Source: DASUFI01 sp036274635 (GTDB lineage Bacteria > Planctomycetota > B15-G4). From it: DNA of 18,367 nt. The translations under genes and the position numbers were made by a program. The stretch covers positions 1 through 18,367 of the forward strand of contig DASUFI010000231.1 in the NCBI GenBank assembly GCA_036274635.1. Direction: 5' to 3'. Positions 1 to 5,760 of the stretch are shown piece after piece. The notes under the pieces are model-generated. The model was given only the letters and a program-made list of their open reading frames with translations, made no database searches and had not been told where the DNA came from. How positions within the stretch are numbered: the stretch's first letter is position 1; each line of letters opens with the position of its first letter.

Positions 1-152
1 CGCTGCTGCTGCGGGACATCGAAGGCCTCGAGACCGCGGAGATCGCCGCGTCCCTGGGCATCAGCGTGAACGCCGCCAAGATCCGCGTGCACCGCGCGCG
101 CCAGGGCCTCAAGGCGCTCCTCGAGCAGGCGCTTCCCGGACTCCGACCATGA
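1..152 (+). CDS. ECF-like RNA polymerase sigma factor, C-terminal end only
   Basis: This is the 3' end of a sigma-70 family gene whose start lies outside the window; codons are in frame from base 3 and TGA is at 150-152. The visible 49 residues are sigma region 4, the helix-turn-helix that contacts the -35 element. They show the usual order: LLLRDIEGLETAEIA, then SLGIS, then VNAAKIRVHRARQGLK. The short tail after the recognition helix fits an ECF-type factor, but the rest of the protein is unseen. The stop overlaps the ATG of the next gene (ATGA), which encodes a zinc-finger anti-sigma factor, so the two are probably translationally coupled and work as a sigma/anti-sigma pair. Confidence 0.85.
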   Translation, partial: LLLRDIEGLETAEIAASLGISVNAAKIRVHRARQGLKALLEQALPGLRP

Positions 153-517
153 ACTGCGACGACTTCAGGAAGAAGCTGCACGCCTACTACACCGACACGC
201 TGGCCGCGGCGCAGCGTGCGGAGCTGGAGGCGCACGCCGCGTCGGGCTGCGGGCCCTGTGGCCAGCTCTGGGCCCTGGCGCGCGAGCTGTCCTGCCGCGA
301 GCTGGTGGAGTTCCTGGACGACTACGTCGAGGCCAGGCTCCCGGCCGAGCGGCTCGCGGTCTTCGAGCGTCACATTGCGGTGTGCGGCGACTGCAGGGAC
401 TACATCGCGGGCTACCGACGCGTGCAGCACGTGGCGCACGTCGTGCTGTGCGCGGAGATCGAAGGACCGCTGCCGGAGGAGCTGCTGCGCGCCATCCTGG
501 CGGCGCGACGGGCATGA
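149..517 (+). CDS. Anti-sigma factor with two tandem zinc-finger (zf-HC2-like) modules
   Basis: A 122-residue protein probably holding the upstream sigma factor inactive. Two zinc-binding modules are visible. The first uses Cys3, His29, Cys34 and Cys37; the second uses Cys49, His75, Cys79 and Cys82. The Cys-to-His distance is 26 residues in both, and the surrounding helices align, which indicates an internal duplication. The first module has one extra residue between His and the CxxC. No transmembrane helix or signal peptide is seen, so the protein should be cytosolic, unlike many membrane-bound anti-sigmas. The start codon overlaps the sigma stop and its own stop overlaps the next start (both ATGA). 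Zinc-bound cysteines of this class can be redox-responsive, but nothing here shows the signal. Confidence 0.85.
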   Translation: MNCDDFRKKLHAYYTDTLAAAQRAELEAHAASGCGPCGQLWALARELSCRELVEFLDDYVEARLPAERLAVFERHIAVCGDCRDYIAGYRRVQHVAHVVLCAEIEGPLPEELLRAILAARRA

Positions 518-1209
518 GCGAGCCGGACGCGATCTTCGCCGGCCGGCACGTCGTGGTCACCGGCGCCGCCGGCGCGCTCGGCACCGACGTGACGCGTCTC
601 CTGCTCGACCAGGGCGCGACCGTCCACGCTCCCGTGCGGTCGGGCCAGAGCCTGCCGGCGCACGCCCGGCTGCACCTCACCGAGGGCGTGGACCTCGCCA
701 GCGAGCCGGATGTCACGGCCTGGTTCGCGAAGCTTCCGGTGCTGTGGGCCTCGATCCACACGGTGGGCGGCTTCGCCGCGGCGCCGCTGCTGGAGACGAC
801 GCTGGCCACGTGGCAGCAGCAGCACGAGATCAATGCCACGACCGCCTTCCTGTGCACGCGCGAGGCGCTGCGGCGCATGGAGGGAGGCGAGGGGCGCATC
901 GTGAACGTGGCCGCGCGCGCCGGGATCGAGCCGCGCACGGCGGCGGGCCTCTCGGCCTACGCGGCGAGCAAGGCCGCGCTGGCGGCGCTCACGCAGGCGG
1001 TGTCGGAGGAGGTGGCCGCGCGCGGCGTGCTGGTGAACGCCGTGGTGCCTTCCATCATGGACACGCCCGCCAACCGCGCCTCCATGCCCAAGGCGGACTT
1101 CGCGGCCTGGCCGACGACGGCCGACGTGGCCGCGGTCATCGCCTGGCTGGCCTCGCCCGAGAACCGCGTCGTGCGCGGCGCGCTGGTGGCGGTGCCGGGC
1201 AGGAGCTGA
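514..1209 (+). CDS. Short-chain dehydrogenase/reductase (SDR), dihydropteridine-reductase-like subgroup
   Basis: A 231-residue NAD(P)-dependent Rossmann oxidoreductase. The start is the ATG at 514, which overlaps the stop of the anti-sigma gene (ATGA); a longer in-frame opening would run through that gene. The cofactor motif TGAAGALG is at residues 16-23, the structural Asn is at 107 (INATT), and the active-site YAASK is at 149-153. The position normally held by the catalytic Ser, in VNVAAR near residues 130-135, is Ala. This also occurs in the SDR subgroup that includes dihydropteridine reductase. The C-terminus (NAVVPSIMDTPANR, then GALVAVPGRS) is typical of that subgroup as I recall it. 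Substrate is unknown. The coupling to a sigma/anti-sigma pair suggests it is a target or partner of that regulon. Confidence 0.85.
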   Translation: MSEPDAIFAGRHVVVTGAAGALGTDVTRLLLDQGATVHAPVRSGQSLPAHARLHLTEGVDLASEPDVTAWFAKLPVLWASIHTVGGFAAAPLLETTLATWQQQHEINATTAFLCTREALRRMEGGEGRIVNVAARAGIEPRTAAGLSAYAASKAALAALTQAVSEEVAARGVLVNAVVPSIMDTPANRASMPKADFAAWPTTADVAAVIAWLASPENRVVRGALVAVPGRS

Positions 1210-1218
1210 GCGGGCCGC

Positions 1219-1614
1219 TCAGTGCACCGCATCGCGGATGCGCTCGACGAGGTCGGGCGCCAGCTCGTTGGGCACGGGGAAGGACAGCACGTACTGCGCG
1301 ATCAGCCAGCGGTCGTCGTCGCGCACCAGCACGCCGCTGCCGCGCGTCTCGCCGTATTTCGCGTTGCGCAGGCGCTCGATGAACCAGGCCACGTCGCCGT
1401 GCTCGGAGAGCGTGGTGTGACGGTCGAAGGGCTCGTAGGTCCAGCCCTGGCCGCGCGCGAAGACCGGGTCGGCGTATTCGTGAAAGGCCGCGAGGTCCCA
1501 ATGCTCGCCGGGATCCGTGCCGATGAAGGTGGCGCGCGGCGCGAACAAGGCGAAGTAGGCCGGGCCATCGGCGCGCGCGGCGGCGGCGTGCAGCGCGTCG
1601 AGCGTGGCGTCCAC
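1219..1614 (-). CDS. SnoaL/NTF2-like domain protein, probably a lipoprotein with a frameshifted signal sequence
   Basis: From the GTG at 1614 this gives 131 residues with the small cone-shaped NTF2/SnoaL-like fold signature: a first helix (ATLDALHAAAARADGPAYFALF), ATFIGTDPGEHWD, then strands ending in RWLIAQYVLSFPVPN. Ligand or enzymatic role is unknown. The N-terminus is doubtful. Reading on upstream in the same frame gives LLLLLSAC, a good lipobox, but no ATG, GTG or TTG before the stop at 1714-1716. An ATG with a spaced GGAG ribosome site lies at 1686-1688, one frame away. One extra base in the C-rich run near 1670-1680 would join them into a normal lipoprotein of about 155 residues. The gene converges on the SDR gene with 9 bp between stops. 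Confidence 0.7.
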   Translation of the reverse strand: MDATLDALHAAAARADGPAYFALFAPRATFIGTDPGEHWDLAAFHEYADPVFARGQGWTYEPFDRHTTLSEHGDVAWFIERLRNAKYGETRGSGVLVRDDDRWLIAQYVLSFPVPNELAPDLVERIRDAVH

Positions 1615-1770
1615 CTGGTCGAGCGCGTCGCCCCGCGGGGGCGCGAGGCAGGCGGAGAGGAGCAGCAGCAGGGCGGGGCGGCACGCATCGGCGGGCTCCA
1701 GCGGGAGGCTCCGTCAGCATGTCACGCCTGCGAGCCGCCCGACGAGCGCCGCCGCGCCCCCTGAAAAGAG

Positions 1771-1807
1771 CCGAGGCCGGGCCACCCCCGCGGGTACCCG
1801 GCCTCGG
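1771..1807 (-). terminator. Rho-independent terminator of the PRC-barrel gene
   Basis: A perfect 11-bp inverted repeat, CCGAGGCCGGG at 1771-1781 and CCCGGCCTCGG at 1797-1807, closes a 15-nt loop. Read on the minus strand it begins about 20 nt after the TAG of the PRC-barrel gene and is followed by CTCTTTTC, a short T tract. Stem strength, tail and position all fit an intrinsic terminator. It separates that gene from the NTF2-like gene further along the same strand. Confidence 0.75.
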
Positions 1808-1827
1808 AGCCGAGATGGATCCGGGTG

Positions 1828-2793
1828 CTACGAGCTGGGGTCGGAGGACGCGGGCGTAGCAAGGTCGCCCGTCGCGCTGACCGACAGATCCGGTGTCATC
1901 GGCAGATGATCGATGTCGAAGCCCTTGAGGGACTTCAGGCTGTCCTTGGACACGGGCAGCGTGAGGTCCTTGCCGTCCGCGGTGCGCGCGAGGCGATTGA
2001 GCGCCACGCCGTGCAGCTTGTCGCCCACGCCCATGACGCCGCCGGACGAGATGACCACGTAGGCGAGCTGGCCGCGGCCGAGGTCGATGGCCACGTCCTT
2101 CACCTCACCCAGGCCCTCGCCGGCCGAATCCTTCACGTTCGTGCCGACCAGCTTCTTGACGCACCACGGCCTGGTGGCCGCCATCGCGCCCGCCTTGTCC
2201 GTGGAGCCGGCCGTGCCCCTGGCTTCCGGCGGCTTGTTGGCGGGCTCGGTGGCCTTGGTCGCGCCGCTGGAGGCCTTGCCCGCGAAGTGCTCGCGGCAGC
2301 GCTCCAGCGAGGTCGCGTCCACGGCGTCGGCGCTGGGGATGACCTCGGCGGCCGCCAGCTGCGCCGCGTCGCCCGTGAACATGAACTCGTCCACTTCCGC
2401 CGTCGACGGCCCCTTCTCCGCGTCCTTGTCCGTGTCCTGCTTCTTCATCTTGGGCTGCAGCGTGGACAGTGGCACGCAGATGAGGCCGCCGGACTCACGC
2501 TTGATGACGGCGGTCACGTCGCCGGACTCCTGCACGACGAGGTCCTCGACGCTGGCGATCGTCTTGTCGCTCGCGTCGACGATCTTTCGTCCCGTCAGCT
2601 CGGTGCCGCGCGCCGGCGCGCCGGGAGAAGCCTTGGAAGCCGTGGTCTTCGCGGGCGCCGGCGCTGAAGGTGCGGCGGGCGTCGGAGGCGTCTGCGGCTT
2701 CGGGGTCGGAGCGGGCTGCTGCGCCGCGACGGCGCCGGCCAGCAGGCCGACGACCAGCGCGGGAAGGATGCGGGAGGTCTTGCGAGTGTTCAT
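1828..2793 (-). CDS. Exported protein with two PRC-barrel domains
   Basis: A 321-residue protein. The ATG at 2793 is chosen because it follows an AGGAG ribosome site and opens a normal Sec signal peptide (MNTRKTSRIL, a hydrophobic run, AVAAQQ, cleavage near residue 24). A Pro/Ala/Lys/Thr-rich linker covers about residues 26-64. Two beta-barrel modules of the PRC type follow, at about 66-114 (LTGRKIVDASDKTIASVEDL) and 213-297 (LVGTNVKDSAGEGLGEVKDV, later YVVISSGGVMGVGDK). They are joined by a charged, low-complexity spacer with a Cys at 166 and 211. PRC barrels are small adaptor domains found in RimM and the photosynthetic reaction-centre H subunit; the role of exported double-PRC proteins is not known to me. 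A strong terminator follows the gene. Confidence 0.82.
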   Translation of the reverse strand: MNTRKTSRILPALVVGLLAGAVAAQQPAPTPKPQTPPTPAAPSAPAPAKTTASKASPGAPARGTELTGRKIVDASDKTIASVEDLVVQESGDVTAVIKRESGGLICVPLSTLQPKMKKQDTDKDAEKGPSTAEVDEFMFTGDAAQLAAAEVIPSADAVDATSLERCREHFAGKASSGATKATEPANKPPEARGTAGSTDKAGAMAATRPWCVKKLVGTNVKDSAGEGLGEVKDVAIDLGRGQLAYVVISSGGVMGVGDKLHGVALNRLARTADGKDLTLPVSKDSLKSLKGFDIDHLPMTPDLSVSATGDLATPASSDPSS

Positions 2794-3037
2794 CGGGAAT
2801 ACATCTCCTGGTGGACCGCACGGGTCGCAGAGCGCTTCATTGCAATCGACGTGCCGTGCGGCGGCGGGGCAGGAACTGGTGCCCGGCTGTCGGCGCACGG
2901 ACGCCAGCGAGCACTCCGCCGGCGGAGTGGGCGCCGTAGCGCCATTTGGGCGGGCGCAGGCACCGCCCGCCGCGCCGAAGCGCTCGCGCCCGCACGCGCA
3001 GAATCTGCAAGGCCGCGAGGCCGGCCGGCAATTCCTA

Positions 3038-3056
3038 CACGCCGGACGGCGGCGTG
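3038..3056 (-). terminator. Small hairpin just after the peroxiredoxin-like gene
   Basis: CACGCCG (3038-3044) and CGGCGTG (3050-3056) form a 7-bp stem with a 5-nt loop one base after the stop codon. No T tract follows on the minus strand, so this is at most a weak or Rho-assisted terminator, or an mRNA 3'-end stabiliser. Confidence 0.3.
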
Positions 3057-3057
3057 C

Positions 3058-3642
3058 TCAGCCGCTGAACCAGGCCGGCTCGCGGCCCTTCTTCCACTTG
3101 ATGTTGCAGCCGAGGCTCGGGCGCTGCTCGCCGCGGACCGGCTGGCCGGCCAGCACGGCGTCGGCGGCGGCGCGCAGGTCCTCGCCGGTCACGGGCACGT
3201 CGTTGCCCGGCCGGCTGCCGTCGAGCTGCCCGCGGTACACGAGCCTGTGCGCCTTGTCGAAGAGGAAGAAGTCCGGCGTGCAGGCCGCCTTGTAGGCCTG
3301 CGCCACCGCCTGGCTCTCGTCGAACAGGTACGGGAAGACGTAGCCGGCGGCGCGCGCCTCCTCCTTCATCTTCGCCGGGCTGTCGTCGGGGTGGTCGCTC
3401 ACGTCGTTGCTGTTGATGCCCACGAACTTCAGGCCGCGCGCCGCGTAGTCGCGCGCGAAGGCCGAGATGCCGCCGCGCACATGCTTCACGAAGGGGCAGT
3501 GGTTGCAGATGAAGGCCACCACCAGGGGCGAGCCCTTGAAGTCAGCCAGCTTCACGCTGCGGCCGCTGACGGCGTCCGGCAGCGCGAAGTCGGGCGCAGC
3601 GGCGCCGGGGGCGAGCATCTGGGTCGAGGCGGTCTTGACCAT
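3058..3642 (-). CDS. Peroxiredoxin-like thioredoxin-fold protein (AhpC/TSA family)
   Basis: A 194-residue protein of the AhpC/TSA superfamily, in the group marked by a CxxC-like CNHCPFVKH motif. Cys46 and Cys49 follow the strand PLVVAFI, and the cis-proline is in CTPDFF (Pro123), with another Cys at 121. The N-terminus (LAPGAAAPDFALPD) is the usual peroxiredoxin entry strand. The C-terminus (PSLGCNIKWK, Cys179) is characteristic of this subgroup as I know it. It probably reduces peroxides or thiol substrates in the cytosol, as no signal peptide is seen. The start at 3642 was kept; a second ATG eight codons on is possible. The 264 bp to the next gene downstream hold no other coding region that I can support. 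Confidence 0.85.
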   Translation of the reverse strand: MVKTASTQMLAPGAAAPDFALPDAVSGRSVKLADFKGSPLVVAFICNHCPFVKHVRGGISAFARDYAARGLKFVGINSNDVSDHPDDSPAKMKEEARAAGYVFPYLFDESQAVAQAYKAACTPDFFLFDKAHRLVYRGQLDGSRPGNDVPVTGEDLRAAADAVLAGQPVRGEQRPSLGCNIKWKKGREPAWFSG

Positions 3643-3703
3643 GGCGGGGTTCCCTGAAAAGCGTGCTGCGTCACCTTGGCAGCCGTCACCGAGCTCGTCG
3701 TCG

Positions 3704-4612
3704 CTACGGTGTGAGCGCCGTCAGGCCATTGCTGGCCGCGAAGCCGGCCGGCCCCGCGGGATCCTGGATCCACTCCTGGAACCAGAGCGTCAGCATCTCG
3801 GGCACGCCCGCCGGCCAGACGCCGGGCAGCACCAGGTGGCCCGTCGCGTCGGTCGAGAACGGGCCGAGGAGGACGTCGGGGTGCGGCACGAGCGTGCCCC
3901 CCTTGAAGGGCGCGAACAGCGGGCTGAAGCCGACGAAGAGGAAGGTGCCGGCGTTCGGCCGCGCGCCGGCGAGCGACAACGTGACCGCGTCGCCGCCCAG
4001 CAGCAGGCCGGAGCCGGTCAGCCCCGGCACCCCCGCCATCCCCGCGAGCCCGCCGCCCACGTCCTTCCACGTGGCCACGACCGTGAGCTGCACGCCGAGG
4101 TCGCCGTCGGGGTCGCTGTTGTCGAACCACTGGCTGTCGTGGTTACCGACGAAGAGGTAGTTCGCGCCGGCCGGCACCTCGACGAACCACTCCGGCTGCA
4201 CCGCGGTGGCGACGCGGAAGTCCTCGGGGATGTCGGTGGCCAGGCCCCCGCTGACGGTGGGCGAGGTCACGAAGTCCGCGCCCGCGTCGATGGCGCCAGG
4301 CACGCGGTGCAGGACGCTCGGGCCCAGCAGCACCGTGTCGCTGCTGAACACGCCGATGAGCGAGAGGATCGTGTCGCCCGCGGGCCCGTTGTCCATGTCG
4401 CCCAGGCCGTGCATGCGCAGCGTCTGGCCCGCGAACACGCCCAGCGTCGAGAGCGACAGCGGCTGCGCGTCGACGGCCGCGTCGCTGGGCGCGACCAGGA
4501 TGTAGCAGTCCTTCGGGCCGAGCGGCTGGGTGAGGGTCTGGGCGGCGGCTGGCGCGGCGGCGGCGAGCAGGGTGAGGCAGCGCAGCGCGTTCCGGGCGAT
4601 GTCGCGGACCAT
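3704..4612 (-). CDS. Exported protein with shared C-terminal module, paralogue A
   Basis: A 302-residue secreted protein. The ATG at 4612 is chosen because GGAGG lies 6 nt upstream and a signal peptide follows (RCLTLLAAAAPAAAQT, cleavage near residue 24). An upstream ATG at 4648 has neither. About residues 25-185 form a beta-rich domain with HGLGDMDNGPAGDTILSLIG, VPGAIDAGADF, TDIPEDFRVAT and an acidic DNSDPDGDL segment that could bind calcium. It recalls ligand-binding jelly-roll domains, but I cannot name the family. Residues 186-302 are a Gly/Leu-rich module containing APFKGGTLVP and ending WIQDPAGPAGFAASNG. The neighbour at 4700-5608 is the same length and closely similar throughout, so the pair is a tandem duplication. 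Function is unknown; cell-surface or secreted location is inferred. Confidence 0.8.
   Translation of the reverse strand: MVRDIARNALRCLTLLAAAAPAAAQTLTQPLGPKDCYILVAPSDAAVDAQPLSLSTLGVFAGQTLRMHGLGDMDNGPAGDTILSLIGVFSSDTVLLGPSVLHRVPGAIDAGADFVTSPTVSGGLATDIPEDFRVATAVQPEWFVEVPAGANYLFVGNHDSQWFDNSDPDGDLGVQLTVVATWKDVGGGLAGMAGVPGLTGSGLLLGGDAVTLSLAGARPNAGTFLFVGFSPLFAPFKGGTLVPHPDVLLGPFSTDATGHLVLPGVWPAGVPEMLTLWFQEWIQDPAGPAGFAASNGLTALTP
3707..4057 (-). other. C-terminal module, copy 1 (paralogue A)
   Basis: Residues 186-302 of paralogue A. The recognisable order is GGGLAG, PGLTGSG, a strand pair ending LSLAGAR, LFVGFSPLFAPFKGGT, then LVLPGVWP, and finally a FQEWIQDPAGPAGF strand with SNG close to the end. 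The same order occurs in the two neighbouring exported proteins. Confidence 0.7.
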
Positions 4613-4628
4613 GGGAGGCCTCCAGTGC

Positions 4629-4668
4629 AGGGGCGCCCAGTGGAGCACGAACCGCGGGCGGGCGCATC
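4629..4668 (-). promoter_or_regulatory. Duplicated 5' leader element, copy A
   Basis: Forty bases upstream of paralogue A match 34 of 40 bases, without gaps, with the leader of paralogue B (5625-5664). The best kept core reads TCCACTGGGCGC on the minus strand. Both copies lie the same distance (16 nt) from their ATG. A GGAGGCCTCC palindrome containing the ribosome site follows in each. Whether this is a regulatory site or simply carried over by the duplication cannot be told from the sequence. Confidence 0.5.
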
Positions 4669-4699
4669 AGGGGGGCACGGAATTCGCGGCGCGCGCCCT

Positions 4700-5608
4700 T
4701 CACGGCGTGAGACAGCTGACGCCGTTGCTCGCGGCGAAACCGGCCGGCCCGGCGGGATCCTGGATCCACACCTGGAAGTACAGCACGAGCAGCCCCGGCA
4801 GGCCCGTCGGCCACGTGCCCGGCAGCACGAGGGTGCCCGCGGCATCGGTGGGGAACGGCCCGAGGATGAAGTCCGCGTCCGGCACGAGCGTGCCCCCCTT
4901 GAAGGGCGCGAAGAGCCCGCTCAGCCCCACGACGAGGAGGGCCTTGGCGTTGGCGCGCGCGCCCGTCAGCGTCAGCGACACGGGATCATTGCCGACGAGG
5001 TCGCCGCTGCCCGCCAGTGCCGGAGTGCCGGTCGTGCCCGCCAGCCCGAAGCCGAGGTCCTTCCACGTGCCGACGACCGTGATCTCCACGGCGAGGTCGC
5101 CGTCCGGATCGCTGTTGTCGGTCCAGTAGGTGTCGTGGTTCCCCACGAACAGGAACTGCGCGCCGGCGGGGATCTCGACCACCACCTCCGGCACCGCCGA
5201 CGTCGCGACGCGGAAGTCCTCCGGGATGTCGGTGGGAATGCCACCCAGGAAGGTGGGCGACGACACGAAGTCGGTGCCAGCGTCGATGGCGCCCGGGATC
5301 CGGAACTGGTTGCTCGACGGCAGGATCGTCGTGCTGCTGCTGTACACGCCGATGAGCGACAAGCCTTCGTCGCCGCCCGGACCGAAGTCCAGGTCGCCCA
5401 GGCCGTGAATGCGCAGCGACTGGCCCGGCACGGCGCCGAGCGCGGACAGGGCCGTGGGCACCGAGTCGGTGGCCGCGTCGCCGGGCGAGACCAACAGGTA
5501 GCCCTCCTTCGCGCCCAGCGGGTCGGTGAGCGTCTGCGAGGCGGCGGTCAGGCTGCCGGCCAGCAGAGCGATGGCGAGCGACGCGGCACGGGCGAGATGG
5601 AGATGCAT
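4700..5608 (-). CDS. Exported protein with shared C-terminal module, paralogue B
   Basis: A 302-residue secreted protein, exactly as long as its downstream paralogue A. The ATG at 5608 follows AGGAGG and opens a signal peptide (ARAASLAIALLAGSLTAASQ, cleavage near residue 24); the 44 codons upstream are GC-rich leader. The mature start QTLTDPLG matches QTLTQPLG in A. The middle domain carries HGLGDLDFGPGGDEGLSLIG, IPGAIDAGTDF, TDIPEDFRVAT and DNSDPDGDLAVEI, again an acidic, possibly calcium-binding loop. The last 117 residues are the shared module (LFAPFKGGTLVP, then VWIQDPAGPAGFAASNG). The two copies match best in these blocks and differ most in the signal peptide, so the duplication is not very recent. 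Function is unknown. Confidence 0.8.
   Translation of the reverse strand: MHLHLARAASLAIALLAGSLTAASQTLTDPLGAKEGYLLVSPGDAATDSVPTALSALGAVPGQSLRIHGLGDLDFGPGGDEGLSLIGVYSSSTTILPSSNQFRIPGAIDAGTDFVSSPTFLGGIPTDIPEDFRVATSAVPEVVVEIPAGAQFLFVGNHDTYWTDNSDPDGDLAVEITVVGTWKDLGFGLAGTTGTPALAGSGDLVGNDPVSLTLTGARANAKALLVVGLSGLFAPFKGGTLVPDADFILGPFPTDAAGTLVLPGTWPTGLPGLLVLYFQVWIQDPAGPAGFAASNGVSCLTP
4703..5053 (-). other. C-terminal module, copy 2 (paralogue B)
   Basis: Residues 186-302 of paralogue B, with the same blocks as copy 1: GFGLAG, PALAGSG, LTLTGARA, LVVGLSGLFAPFKGGT, LVLPGTWP, and a terminal FQVWIQDPAGPAGF strand with SNG. The terminal block from DPAGPAG to SNG is identical in copies 1 and 2. Confidence 0.7.
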
Positions 5609-5624
5609 GGAGGCCTCCTGACCC

Positions 5625-5664
5625 GGGTGCGCCCAGTGGAACACGAAACGCGGGGCGGCGCATC
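5625..5664 (-). promoter_or_regulatory. Duplicated 5' leader element, copy B
   Basis: The counterpart of the element at 4629-4668: 34 of 40 bases match, and the distance to the ATG is the same. It lies in the 152-bp divergent gap between paralogue B and the plus-strand exported protein at 5761. No good -10/-35 pair is visible in it. Confidence 0.5.
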
Positions 5665-5760
5665 GGGCGCCCCATGACAGCCCCAGCCGTTCGAGGCGAG
5701 ACCCAGCCGCCTGCCCTCCGGATCTCCACCTGCGGAACACCTTCCCCCGGAGTCCCTGCC

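Noticed and set aside
2913..2928. A perfect 16-bp palindrome ACTCCGCCGGCGGAGT between the PRC-barrel and peroxiredoxin-like genes
   Set aside because: It has no loop, is not placed at a promoter, and by my rough estimate about one such palindrome is expected by chance in a window of this size and composition.
3467..5677. A 736-residue plus-strand frame across the peroxiredoxin gene and both exported paralogues
   Set aside because: It spans three genes and intergenic gaps; its apparent internal repeat is only the mirror of the tandem paralogues.
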